This document shows, one piece after another, positions 36,844 to 46,152 of a stretch of DNA of 64,000 nucleotides. Position 1 is the first letter of the stretch, and each line of letters starts with the position of its first letter. A program made the translations under genes and the position numbers. This DNA is from Streptomyces sp. NRRL S-646 (GTDB lineage: Bacteria; Actinomycetota; Actinomycetes; Streptomycetales; Streptomycetaceae): positions 248,001-312,000 of the forward strand of contig NZ_JODC01000001.1 in NCBI RefSeq assembly GCF_000720765.1. Direction: 5' to 3'. The notes beneath the pieces are model-generated. The model saw nothing but the letters and a program-made list of their open reading frames with translations. It ran no database searches and was not told the origin of the DNA.

Positions 36844-37422
36844 ATGCGCCAGCTCACCTACTACATCGGCTGCAGCCTCGACGGCTTCATCGCCGGACCG
36901 GACGGGGAGACCGACTCCTCCGGATTCGACGGCGATCTCAAGGACGCGATCCTCAGCGAGTACCCCGAGACGATCCCCGCCCACGCCCGCGAGGCGCTGG
37001 GTCTCGCCGACGTGCCCAACAAGGTCTTCGACACGATCCTCATGGGCCGCGCCACCTACGAGCCCGCCCTGCGGATCGGGGTCACCAGCCCCTATCCGCA
37101 CCTGCGGCAGTACGTCTTCTCCTCCACCCTGACCCGGACCGACCCGGAGGTGGAGGTGGTGTCGGGGGACCCGGTGGAGTTCGTTCGTGGCCTCAAGAGG
37201 CAGCCGGGCGCCGGCATCTGGCTGTGCGGCGGGGCCGGCATCGCCGGGCAGTTGCTCGGGGAGATCGACCAACTGGTAGTGAAGCGCTACCCGGTGGTGT
37301 TCGGCAGCGGCATCCCACTCTTCCGCGCTCCGTTCGCCCCCGCCGACTGGCAGCTCTGCGAATCCCGGGTCTTCCTCACCGGCACCACCTTGACCAGCTA
37401 CGTCCAACGCCAGGAGCACTGA
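36844..37422 (+). CDS. dihydrofolate reductase-like (RibD C-terminal domain) protein
   Basis: 192 residues with the RibD/DHFR-like fold: start LTYYIGCSLDGFIAGPDGE, the NADP-loop region LMGRATYE, and IWLCGGAGIAGQLLGEIDQL, then YPVVFGSGIPLF. Stand-alone members are NADPH-dependent reductases of unknown substrate, common in Streptomyces. AAAGGAAAGG precedes the ATG. Its TGA overlaps the ATG of the following GNAT gene, so the two are translationally coupled. Confidence 0.88.
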   Translation: MRQLTYYIGCSLDGFIAGPDGETDSSGFDGDLKDAILSEYPETIPAHAREALGLADVPNKVFDTILMGRATYEPALRIGVTSPYPHLRQYVFSSTLTRTDPEVEVVSGDPVEFVRGLKRQPGAGIWLCGGAGIAGQLLGEIDQLVVKRYPVVFGSGIPLFRAPFAPADWQLCESRVFLTGTTLTSYVQRQEH

Positions 37423-38384
37423 TGCTGTTTCGACCCACGACCGGGGCCGAGGTCGACCGCGTCGCCGCGGTGACAGTCCCCGAGCCCGTCGGCTGGATCG
37501 ACGCCGACCGCTACCGGGACGAGCTCGGGAAAGGGATGTACCGGCCGGAGTGGACCTGGCTCGCCGAGGACGACGACGGGCGGCTGCTGGCCCGTGCCCT
37601 GTGGTGGGGCCGCGCGGACAGAGCCCACCCGGTCGCCTTGGACTGTCTGCATGTCGACCCGGCGGCGGGCGACCGGGCCCAGGTGGCGACCCGGCTGCTC
37701 ACCGCCGGGCTGCGGGCGTTCGCCGACGCGGGCGCGCCGAAGCCGCCGCTGTACAACCTGACGCTGCCGGTCGGGTGGCGCGACGACCCGGCGGCGGCGG
37801 ACGCGGTGGCCTGGCGCCGGACCGCCGCGCGGGCCGCCGGCCTCAGTCACGAGGTGGAGCGGCTGCGGCTGGAGTGGGCGGCCGGCGATGTGCTGCCGAA
37901 GCCCGGGAACCGGCTCACCTTCGCCCCGGCCTCCGACGAGGAGTTCCTCGGGATGTTCCGGCGGATCGCGGTCGGCAGCCTGGATGACGAGACCCGCCGG
38001 AACGTCGCCGCGATGGGCGTCGAGGCGGCCGCCCGGGAGGAGTTGGAGTTCTACCTCGGCTGCCCGGGCGAGCGGGAGTGGTGGCGGCTGGCCTACGGCC
38101 CCGACGGGCGGCTCGCCGGACTGGCGATCCCCTCCGCAACGCCTTACGCCCGGAACGTCGGATTCCTTGGCGTGCTGCCCGAGTTCCGCGGCCGCGGCTA
38201 TGTGGACGACCTGCTGGCCGAGGTCACCCGGAGCCATGCGGAGGCGGGCGCCGAGCTGATCACCGCCACCACCGACACCGGGAACGCGCCGATGGCGGCG
38301 GCCTTCGCCCGGGCCGGCTACCGGACTACGGAGATCCGGATGATCTGGTCGGCGCCGGTGGCTGAGCAGGAGCGACAGCCGTAG
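37422..38384 (+). CDS. GNAT-family N-acetyltransferase
   Basis: 320 residues, larger than a single GNAT domain. The C-terminal half holds the acetyl-CoA loop VLPEFRGRGYVDDLLAEVT and the closing ALF-type segment APMAAAFARAGYRTTEIRM. The N-terminal half may be a second, degenerate GNAT domain (LDCLHVDPAAGDRAQVATRL), giving a tandem arrangement. Substrate unknown. Coupled by stop-start overlap to the RibD-like gene and 123 bp upstream of the LuxR regulator. Confidence 0.82.
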   Translation: MLFRPTTGAEVDRVAAVTVPEPVGWIDADRYRDELGKGMYRPEWTWLAEDDDGRLLARALWWGRADRAHPVALDCLHVDPAAGDRAQVATRLLTAGLRAFADAGAPKPPLYNLTLPVGWRDDPAAADAVAWRRTAARAAGLSHEVERLRLEWAAGDVLPKPGNRLTFAPASDEEFLGMFRRIAVGSLDDETRRNVAAMGVEAAAREELEFYLGCPGEREWWRLAYGPDGRLAGLAIPSATPYARNVGFLGVLPEFRGRGYVDDLLAEVTRSHAEAGAELITATTDTGNAPMAAAFARAGYRTTEIRMIWSAPVAEQERQP

Positions 38385-38507
38385 GCGCGGCGGTCGCAGC
38401 GCCCGGTCCGCCCTCGGGATCATCCCCGGTCCGTCCCGCCCGGTCCGCGTACAGTGATGATCAACGAGGCCCGTCGGTGGCCGGGTTGGCGGATCCGCGG
38501 GGGGCAG

Positions 38508-41261
38508 ATGCAGGGACGCGACGAGGAGCTGCGGCGGATCGAGCTGATGCTCGCCGACGCCCGTTGCGGTGAGAGCGGCGCCCTGCTGCTGCAGGGCGAG
38601 GCGGGCATCGGCAAGACCGCGCTCCTCGAGTACGCCGCCGCCCGCGCGGAGGGCCTGCGGGTGCTGCGCGTCGAGGGTATCGAGTCCGAGATGGAGCTGG
38701 GCTTCAGCGGACTGCACCAGCTCTTCCTGCCGGTCCTTCAGATGCTCGACCGGCTGCCCGCCCCGCAGGCCCAGGCGCTGCGCTCGGTCTTCGGCCTCGC
38801 CGACGCGCCGGTGCGGGACCGGCTGACCGTCGCCCTCGCCGCGCTGTCCCTCCTCGCCGAGGCCGCCACCGAGATGCCCCTGCTCTGCCTGGTTGACGAC
38901 CTGCAGTGGCTGGACCAGCCGTCCGCGGACGTGTTGGCGTTCGCCGCCCGCAGGCTGCGCGCCGAGGGCGTCGCGATGCTCTTCGCCGCCCGCGGCGACT
39001 CGCCCGGCAGCACGGCGCGGGCGCTGCCCCGGCTCCACGTCACCGGCATAGACCGGACTGCGGCCGCGGCGCTGCTGCCCGGGCTCGCGCCGTACGTCGT
39101 CGAGCGGATCATCGACCAGGCGCAAGGCAATCCGCTGGCGCTGCGGGAGCTGTCCGCAGCGCTCACCCCGGCGCAGCGGTCCGGTCAACTGGGGTCGCTG
39201 GCGCTGCCGGAGGCGCCGTCGATGCTGCCGAGCCAGCTGCAGGAGACGCTTGCTGAGCAGATCCGCCGGCTGCCCGAGGCCAGCCGTCGGATCCTCACGG
39301 TGGCCGCCGCGGACGATACCGGGGACCTTGCCGCTGTGCTGGCGGCGGCGGCCCGGTCCGGGGGGTCGGTCGAGGATCTGGCGCCCGCCGAGCGGGCCGG
39401 GCTGGTGGCCGTGTCCGGCGTGGGGCTGCGCTTCCGGCATCCGCTGGTCCGGTTCGCCGCCTACCGGCGCGCGCCGCTCGCCGAGCGGATCGCGGCGCAC
39501 CGGGCGTTGGCGGAGACGCTGGATGGCGCCGAGCACGCGCACCGCCGGGCCTGGCACCTGGCCGCGGCAGCGACTGGGCCGGACGAGCGGGTGGCTGCGG
39601 AGCTGGAGCGAGTCGCCGAGTGGGCGGGCAGTCGGCAGGCGATGGCGTCGGCCTCCGCCGCCTATGAGCGGGCCGCGCAGCTGACCGTGGACCCGGTGCT
39701 GCGGGCGAGGCGCCTGATCGGCGCGGCGCAGCGCGCCAGCGAGGCCGGACAGGACGAGCGCTGCGGCGCCCTCGCCGACCAGGTGCCGCAGCCACTGCAG
39801 GACCCCGGCATCGCGGCGGACTTCGCCCGGGTGCGGGCCGTGGTCGAGCTCGGCTTCGGCAGCCCGGCGCGAGCCGCCCGGATCCTCGCCGAGGGCGCGG
39901 ACGCGACCGCCACGGAGCACCCCGACAAGCTCCCCGTGCTGCTGACGGACGCCCTGCACGCGGCGTTCGCCGCGGGGGACGCGACGCTGATCGCCGAGAT
40001 CGCGGCCCGCGCGCCCGGTCTGCCGGTCCTCGCGGTGCCGGCTCAGCTCTTCGCCGACGCGGCGCCCGGCCCGCGCGAGGACGGGGAGGCCGCCACGGAT
40101 GGCGTGCCCACTGTCCTCGGCGTCCGAGCAGTACGCGGCGCGCAGCGGCCGCTCCGCGAGCTGGTAGCCGCCTGCGGCCGCGCCCAAGTCGGCCTGATGG
40201 ACCGGCTGATGACCGGGCACTACTGTCACCTGCTCGCCGACCACGCGACCGCGCACCAGGTCGCCTCCGCCGCCGTGGCGCACTGCCGCGACCGCGGCGT
40301 CGGCGGCTGGCTGCCCACCACGCTGCACCTGCTCGCCCAGGTCGAGCTCGCGCTCGGCCGGCGCGACGAGGCCCGGGCGCACGCAGCCGAGGCGCTCCGG
40401 CTCGCCGACTACTACGACCTCGACCACCGGGTCGCCCACCTGCGCGCCCTGCTCGCCGTGCTGGCCGCCGCCCGCGGTGAGGAGGACCGCACCCGTCAAC
40501 TCGTTGACCTGGCCCTGGAGTACACCCGTCCACGGGGCGTCGGCCGGGGCACCGCAGACGCGCTCTGGGCTCTGGGCCTGCTCGACCTCGGCTCCGGGCA
40601 GGCCCAGCGGGCGCTGGACCGGCTGGAGGCGGCACGGGACTCCGTCGGTCACCCGCTGATGGCCCGCCACCTGATGCCCGACCTGGTCGAGGCCGCCGTG
40701 CGGGCAGGCCACCCGGAGCGGGCGAAGGCGCCCGCGGAAGCCCTCGCGGCCTGTGCGGACGCCCTCCGGCAGCCCGCGGTCAGCGCGCAGTCCCGCCGCT
40801 GCAGGGCCCTGACCGCACCGACTCCCCGAGCCGAGAAGCACTACCTCGCCGCGCTCGACCTGCACCCGGCCGACGACAGCTTCGAGCGGGCCCGCACCGA
40901 GCTGCTCTACGGTGAGTGGCTGCGCCGACAGCGCCGCAAGCTCGACGCGCGCGACCGGCTGCGCGCCGCGCTTGAGCGCTTCGACCGGGTGGGCGCGCAG
41001 CCGTGGGCGCGGCGGGCCCGGACCGAGCTGCGGGCGGCGGGCGAGCACCACGACCCGGCGCTCGCCGCGGACTCGCCGATCGCGCGGCTGAGTCCGCAGG
41101 AGCGCGAGGTCGTGCGGCTCGCCGCGGCCGGCGCGACAAACCGGGAGATCGCCACCCAGCTGCTACTGAGCCCGCGCACGGTGGGGCACCACCTCTACCG
41201 GGCGTTCCCCAAGCTCGGCATCAGCTCCCGCACCCAACTCGCCGATCTGCTCGGCGGGTAG
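38508..41261 (+). CDS. LAL-type LuxR-family regulator with AAA ATPase
   Basis: About 917 residues. It starts QGRDEELRRIELMLADA, followed by Walker A (GEAGIGKTALLE) and Walker B (LLCLVDDLQWLD). A long helical region follows, and the C-terminal LuxR helix-turn-helix (LSPQEREVVRLAAAGATN, SPRTVGHHLYRAFPKLGI) ends the protein. LAL proteins are large ATP-dependent activators, often of secondary metabolism. The ATG at 38508 is chosen because the family normally opens with a GR-x-x-E motif; GTG at 38454 would add 18 residues. Nearby IS debris does not interrupt it. Confidence 0.9.
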   Translation: MQGRDEELRRIELMLADARCGESGALLLQGEAGIGKTALLEYAAARAEGLRVLRVEGIESEMELGFSGLHQLFLPVLQMLDRLPAPQAQALRSVFGLADAPVRDRLTVALAALSLLAEAATEMPLLCLVDDLQWLDQPSADVLAFAARRLRAEGVAMLFAARGDSPGSTARALPRLHVTGIDRTAAAALLPGLAPYVVERIIDQAQGNPLALRELSAALTPAQRSGQLGSLALPEAPSMLPSQLQETLAEQIRRLPEASRRILTVAAADDTGDLAAVLAAAARSGGSVEDLAPAERAGLVAVSGVGLRFRHPLVRFAAYRRAPLAERIAAHRALAETLDGAEHAHRRAWHLAAAATGPDERVAAELERVAEWAGSRQAMASASAAYERAAQLTVDPVLRARRLIGAAQRASEAGQDERCGALADQVPQPLQDPGIAADFARVRAVVELGFGSPARAARILAEGADATATEHPDKLPVLLTDALHAAFAAGDATLIAEIAARAPGLPVLAVPAQLFADAAPGPREDGEAATDGVPTVLGVRAVRGAQRPLRELVAACGRAQVGLMDRLMTGHYCHLLADHATAHQVASAAVAHCRDRGVGGWLPTTLHLLAQVELALGRRDEARAHAAEALRLADYYDLDHRVAHLRALLAVLAAARGEEDRTRQLVDLALEYTRPRGVGRGTADALWALGLLDLGSGQAQRALDRLEAARDSVGHPLMARHLMPDLVEAAVRAGHPERAKAPAEALAACADALRQPAVSAQSRRCRALTAPTPRAEKHYLAALDLHPADDSFERARTELLYGEWLRRQRRKLDARDRLRAALERFDRVGAQPWARRARTELRAAGEHHDPALAADSPIARLSPQEREVVRLAAAGATNREIATQLLLSPRTVGHHLYRAFPKLGISSRTQLADLLGG

Positions 41262-41524
41262 CCGGTGCGGGCACAAGCGGCTCCGTGGAGCAGGTCGACC
41301 TGGGGCCAAGCCGGTGCCGGTCGCGTCACCCGCCTCGGCGAGACTGTCCGCGATGCCCCCGGTGGTCGAAGCCGGGAGTCGTCCACGGCGAGCACACAGT
41401 GGGCGGTGGGTGAGCACGCGGCTGACCAGATCGATCTCGTTCGCATCGGCGACCTGCTGCAGCTTGTCGAGGTAGGCCGCGAAGCGGACATGCTTGTCCC
41501 GGGTCTGCGGGATGTCGTGGAGGT
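41262..41524 (-). other. unassigned remnant between LAL regulator and IS256 fragment
   Basis: The minus strand reads HDIPQTRDKHVRFAAYLDKL and QQVADANEIDLVSRVLTH, which has the look of real protein, probably a remnant, but I do not recognise its family. It is bounded by the stop of the IS256 transposase remnant and loses its frame after about 40 residues. Confidence 0.3.
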
Positions 41525-42776
41525 TCAGGCGGCCTGCTCCTCGCGCTCGACCAGGACGCCGTTCTCGGCCCGTGCACCCGCTCGGACGAGCGGGACGAGG
41601 TGGGCACCGGTGACCGCGCGCCAGCGGGCCTGGGCGGATTCGACGAGCTTGAACACCATCGCGAGGGCTGCGGCCGGGCTGCCGGCACCGCGGGTGACCT
41701 TGGTGCGGAGCTTGACCGTGGAGAACGTCGACTCGATGGGGTTCGTGGTCCGCAGGTGGATCCAGTGCTCGGCCGGGAAGTCGTAGAACGCCAGCAGCTC
41801 CTCCCGGTCGTCGGTGATCTTCGCGACGGCCCTGGGGAACTTGGCCCCGTAGGTCCTCGCGAACGCCTCGATCGCCTTCTCGGCGTGGGCGCGGGTCTCG
41901 GCGTTGTAGATCTCTTGCATTGCCTTCGTCGCGCCCGGCTGTGCGGACTTCGGCAGAGCGTTTGTGACATTGCGGGCCTAGTGAACCCAGCAACGCTGGT
42001 GGGGGGCAGCTGGGAACACCTCGGCCAGCGCCTTCCACAGGCCCATCGCGCCGTCGCCGAGGACCAGCTCGGGATCGCGCATGCCGCGACGGCGGCAGTC
42101 GCGCAGTAGGTCGGCCCACCACTCGGCCGACTCACGCAGCCCCTCGGCCAGCGCGATCAGTTCCTTGGTGCCGTCCAGACGCACGCCCATCAGCACCAGG
42201 ACGCAGGAGTGCGCCTGCCCGAGCCGCACCTTGGGGTGCACCCCGTCGGCCCACACGTACACGTAGTCGCTGTCGGCGAGGTCGTGATGTTGGAAGGCGG
42301 TCGTGGTCGTCCTGCCACTGCTTCGTCAGCCGGGTCACGCTGGCCGGCGACAGGCCGGCTGCCGACCCGAGGAACTGCTCGAGCGCCGGGACGAAGTCCC
42401 CTGAGGACAGGCCCTGCAGGTAGAGCAGCGGCAGCACCCCGCTGACCTTGGGCGACTTGCGGCACCACGGCGGCAGGATCTTCGAGGAGAACCGCATACG
42501 TTCTCCGGTGGCTGCGTCCACGCGCTTGTCGTTCACGCGCGGGGCCGTGACCTCGACTGGACCTGCGGCGGTGGTCACGGTGCGGGGCCGGTGGTGGCCG
42601 TTGCGGACCACCAGGCGGCGCCCGGCCCCGTCCGTCTCGGCGGCCAACTCGGCTATGTACTGGTTAACTTCGGCCTCCAGAGCGGCGGCGAGCATCCGGC
42701 GGGCGCCCTCGCGGACGATCTCGTCGATCAGGGAGCCGGACTCGGTCGAACCGTCGGCGTTTACTCCGCTGAGCAC
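41525..42776 (-). mobile_element. IS256-family transposase, inactivated
   Basis: Pieces in three frames give a nearly complete Mutator-type transposase: EIVREGARRMLAAALEAEVN, then GLSSGDFVPALEQFLGSAAG, a shift near 42290 to VWADGVHPKVRLGQAHSCVL, DGAMGLWKALAEVFPAAPHQ and RCWVH. Then comes an in-frame TAG (near 41980), and finally NVTNALPKSAQPGATKAM and LRTTNPIESTFSTVKLR. One frameshift and one nonsense change disable it. Terminal inverted repeats were not identified. Confidence 0.88.
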
Positions 42777-42907
42777 GGGCGAGCCTTCCCGACCCGCGCT
42801 GCGAACGCGGGCCTACTCGGTGACCATCACAGGATCATTCGGGAAGGTACGCCCTTCGCGCCCTGTCCCGAAGACCGATCCACAGGTCCTGAGCATTGCT
42901 CGTGTGG

Positions 42908-43318
42908 CCGGTGGCGCGATCACCGACAAATGATCAACGGGATCATCCACCGGCTCAGCACCGGGTGTCAGTGGCGCAAACTGCCTGAACGCTTCGGCCC
43001 ATGGCAGACCGTCCATGAACGCCACATGTTGTGGTCGGCCGACGGTACCTGGGAACGACCGCTCCAGCACGTCCAGGCCGCCGCCCATGCCGCAGGAGAG
43101 GCCGACTGGAACATCAATATCGCCTCCACCTCGATCCGTGCCCATCATTACGGCGCCGGAGCTCCCCAAGATCCACCGCCTCGTCCCGCTGTCTCAAAAG
43201 GGGCCACGTAAAGATCAGTTCACACGCGCGAGCATGTGCGCCTTGCGGTCTTCCTGGCGGAGGTGGTGCGGCGGGTGAGGCTCTCGGCCGCTCGCGCGGC
43301 GGACTGACCACCAAGAGC
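42908..43318 (+). mobile_element. IS5-family transposase fragment 1
   Basis: MINGIIHRLSTGCQWRKLPE, RFGPWQTVHERHMLWSADGT and ADWNINIASTSIRAHHYGAG are the N-terminal part of IS5-type Streptomyces transposases. After about 43165 the frame breaks, and EALGRSRGGLTTK near 43277 is the next conserved block. The catalytic remainder is missing. A second fragment of the same IS type lies at 44211-44555 in opposite orientation, flanking the acetyltransferase gene. From 43319 to 43684 nothing was recognised. Confidence 0.8.
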
Positions 43319-43684
43319 CGGCCCGGTCTACGTCGAGGGCCGCGGCTCCTGCGTCGCCTGGGGCGGCACGATCGGCAACGCCTCAGCCGAGGGCTCCGGC
43401 CACTGCAGGTGATCCAGGGGCGCTGGGGGCGCGACCACCCGCCACCCGGCACCACCGACCGAGCCGGCTGCGCGAGCACGCCCGCCCCGCAGCGAGAACG
43501 CCACCCGTGGTGTCGCCGGCACCGCCTGGTCCAGCCGGTGCCGCCCTCTCCCACGGCGGTCTCCGCGTCGTGACGTGCTTCTGGGCGAGCGACCAGAGTG
43601 AGTAGGCCCAGGCGTCCTAGGGCGTGGATCGAAAGTGCCTGGTGAGGATGGCGGACAGCCCATTTTGTGATCCAGAATGATTGG

Positions 43685-44227
43685 ATGCTCACGCTTGAGA
43701 CTCCCCGGTTGATCCTGCGTCGCTGGCGCGAGGAAGACGTTGCGCCCATGGCCGCCATCAATGCCGACCCGGAGGTCATGCGGTGGATCCGTGACGGCAG
43801 TGTCCGTGACGAACAGCAGACTCGCGGCGGGATCCAGGCATGGGAGAGCGAGTGGGAGTCACAGGGCTTCGGCCTGTTCGCCGTGGAGATCCGCTCCACT
43901 GGCGAGCTGGCCGGGTTCACCGGCCTTTCGGTGCCCAACTACTTGCCGGAGGTACTGCCGGCGGTTGAGGTCGGCTGGCGGCTGGGACGTTCCCACTGGG
44001 GGCAGGGCTTGGCCACCGAGGCCGCCGCGGCCGCTGTACGGTTCGGGTTCGAAGAGCGAGGGCTGGAGCGGATCGTCAGCATCGCTCAAGTGGGCAACAA
44101 CGCCTCCGAACGGATCATGACCAAACTGGGGATGCATCCGGTCCGTGAGACCCTCAATCCCACCGGTGGTCGGCGGGTCCGGGTTTTCGAGTTGTTGTCG
44201 GACCAGTACGTCACAACCACTCGTTGA
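43685..44227 (+). CDS. GNAT-family N-acetyltransferase, RimJ/RimL type
   Basis: 180 residues from MLTLETPRLILRRWREEDVA; an ATG 18 bp upstream is possible. Typical features are the acetyl-CoA loop VEVGWRLGRSHWGQGLATEA and GLERIVSIAQVGNNASERIM, then KLGMHPVRE. RimJ/L-like enzymes acetylate N-terminal or small-molecule amines. The gene stands between two IS5 remnants of opposite orientation and its 3' end runs 17 bp into one of them, so it may have been carried in or trapped. Confidence 0.9.
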   Translation: MLTLETPRLILRRWREEDVAPMAAINADPEVMRWIRDGSVRDEQQTRGGIQAWESEWESQGFGLFAVEIRSTGELAGFTGLSVPNYLPEVLPAVEVGWRLGRSHWGQGLATEAAAAAVRFGFEERGLERIVSIAQVGNNASERIMTKLGMHPVRETLNPTGGRRVRVFELLSDQYVTTTR

Positions 44228-44555
44228 TGGCGGCTACGAGGCCGGTAACCTCGTAGCGGACGGCGAGTTTGATGCCCCTGTGGATGTCATATCTGCCCTC
44301 GCTTCCTGCGGTTGTGTATCTGGTCGGCCTTGTCCGGAATGGTGCAGCGGATTGCCCGGCCGTCACCACGATCGACGTGGGCTTCTGCCCCTGCTCGACA
44401 GCCAAGTGCAGCTTGGTCGTGAACCCGCCGCGCGAACGCCCCAGCCCCTGATCACCGCACTCGTCGAAGACACCGCCCGGTGGTTCCTTCTGCAGGTCAC
44501 CCTGCTTGCTGCCGTCCGCTCGCGGCTCACACACCCAATCATGCGTGGGAGGCAT
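44211..44555 (-). mobile_element. IS5-family transposase fragment 2, internally deleted
   Basis: One open minus frame joins the conserved middle block KQGDLQKEPPGGVF, GLGRSRGGFTTKLHLAVEQG, QKPTSIVVTAGQ directly to the very end of the protein, KLAVRYEVTGLVAAINEWL. Most of the catalytic core has been deleted between them. The N-terminal part is missing. It is of the same type as the fragment at 42908. Confidence 0.8.
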
Positions 44556-44574
44556 TCCGCCGAAGGTTTGTGAC

Positions 44575-44742
44575 TCAACGCCTGGCGGGGACCGAGTTCT
44601 GCTCCAACACCTCCTTCATGCGCTGGTGGCGCGCGAAGTCCCGCCCCAGCGGGGGAGTGTGGATGCGTTGCGCGAGGATGGACCAGATACCGGCTCCCAC
44701 CCCGACGACGCCCGGTATCAATAGCCAGACCAGTGCTCCCAC
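44575..44742 (-). CDS. small membrane protein
   Basis: 55 residues, shorter than common ORF cut-offs. It starts at GTG with AAGGAGG 8 nt upstream, gives one membrane helix (ALVWLLIPGVVGVGAGIWSI, residues about 3-22), then a soluble tail HTPPLGRDFARHQRMKEVLE and stops at 44575. The strong ribosome binding site and a helix-plus-charged-tail plan support a real gene. Function unknown. It lies just beyond the IS5 remnant; the 290 bp upstream to 45035 hold nothing recognised. Confidence 0.6.
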   Translation of the reverse strand: MGALVWLLIPGVVGVGAGIWSILAQRIHTPPLGRDFARHQRMKEVLEQNSVPARR

Positions 44743-45035
44743 GGGCACGCCTCCTTCAGGCCGTGTGTGCGAGCACCTTTCCGACCTTCTCTGGGGTAAA
44801 CGCGGTGAGCCCTGGCGTTCTGGCTCAACGGGGCGTGTTCGCGATCAAGGCGCCTGCCTCGTTTCGAGATGTTGGTGGAGTCGATCACGCATCTGAGTGT
44901 TCAGGCAGACCGAAGCCACATCCGGATCCATCGTTCGGACGGCTTCCACTGCTTCCCACTGCTTCGGCTTACGGCTCTCGTGTCGCGCCCGCCGCCGAGG
45001 CGAGGAACGGGCCCGACAGTTGGCGCTGAAGTTCC

Positions 45036-45416
45036 ATGGCGCAGCACCACATCGAGCGGCTGCCCGTCCTCGACGAGGAGCACCGGCTGGTCGGCATCGT
45101 CCCCCGCCGCGACCTGCTCCAGGTCTTCCTGCGGCCCGACGCGGTCATCCGCACCGAGGTCGTCGAAGAGGTGCTGGTGCGCGCGCTGTGGCTGCCGCCG
45201 CGCAGCATCGACGTCCAGGTGGTGGAGGGCGTGGTCACGCTCTCCGGTCAGACGGAGCGCAAGAGCGAGACGGAGATCGCCGTCTCCATGACCCGTCAGA
45301 TCGATGGAGTCGTCGCTGTCGACGACAAGCTCACCTACCGGCTGGACGACGCCAGGATCCAGCCCAAGGAGCAGGCCCTGCACAGCGTGGCCGACGACTG
45401 GCCGCGCAAGCTGTGA
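45036..45416 (+). pseudogene. CBS-BON protein lacking its first CBS motif
   Basis: 126 residues from ATG. It contains only the second CBS motif (HHIERLPVLDEEHRLVGIVP, RRDLLQVFLRPD) and an intact BON domain (IDVQVVEGVVTLSGQTERKS). Compared with the complete relative at 20073, about 90 N-terminal residues are missing. CBS motifs work as pairs, so nucleotide sensing is unlikely. The open frame could still give a BON-domain protein. The break lies where IS debris ends, suggesting loss through recombination. Confidence 0.65.
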
Positions 45417-45433
45417 GAGGAGGCGGACCGCCA

Positions 45434-46048
45434 TGCCGGGCAACGTGCTGGTCGCCTACGGGACGACGAACGGATCGACCGCGCAGATCGCCGAGGCCGT
45501 GGCCGAGGTTCTGCGCAAGGAGGGACTGACGGCCGTCGCGCTGCCGGCCGGGGCCGTCGTGAACCTGACGGGGTACCACGCCGTCGTGGTCGGCGGCGGG
45601 CTGTACGCCGGACGCTGGCACAAGGACGCCCGCCGGTTCGTACGCCGACACCGTCGCGCACCGGCCGAGCGCCCGCTGTGGTTCTTCAGCAGCGGCCCGC
45701 TCGACGCCTCGGCCTCGGAGCGGGACATCCCGCCCGTGCCGGGTGTGCGCCGCGCAATGACCCGGCTCGACCCCAGAGGACATGTCACCTTCGGAGGCTG
45801 CCTGCAGGAGGGCCAAGGGCAGGATCGCCAAGATGATCGTGCGCAACGGCAAGGGTGGGGACTTCCGCAACTTCCCCGAGATCGAGGCATGGGCGGCGCG
45901 CGTCGCGGGCGAACTGGTGGCGGAACGGGCGAAGAACCGGACAGCGGGAGACGCACTGAATGCGGTGCGGGCAGCTGAGGGGCACGGCTTCGTGACGCCT
46001 GGCCGGCGGGAGTCGCGCGCCATCAGGTCAAGCGTCCCGGACTCTTGA
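45434..46048 (+). pseudogene. flavodoxin-domain protein (protoporphyrinogen oxidase HemG-like), frameshifted
   Basis: The first frame reads MPGNVLVAYGTTNGSTAQIA with the FMN phosphate loop GTTNGSTAQIAE, then YHAVVVGGGLYAGRWHKDAR and DPRGHVTFGGCLQE. The match then shifts near 45810 to RAKGRIAKMIVRNGKGGDFR and NFPEIEAWAARVAGELV in another frame. A one-base change there would restore a normal family member. Flavodoxin-like proteins of this type occur in actinobacterial stress islands. Immediately downstream of the truncated CBS-BON gene. Confidence 0.78.
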
Positions 46049-46152
46049 CTCGGAAGGTGCCCGCACCCATCCTCGTCCCATATCTTGCGCAGGTCATGAC
46101 AACCTTATGGGTTGGTCAACCGCGCGATCCCGCCGACCGAGGGACGTGGGCC

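Noticed and set aside
37398..41051. A 1217-codon open frame on the minus strand
   Set aside because: It lies antisense to the RibD-like, GNAT and LAL regulator genes, all with clear family motifs. Its product is low-complexity and typical of GC-driven shadow frames.
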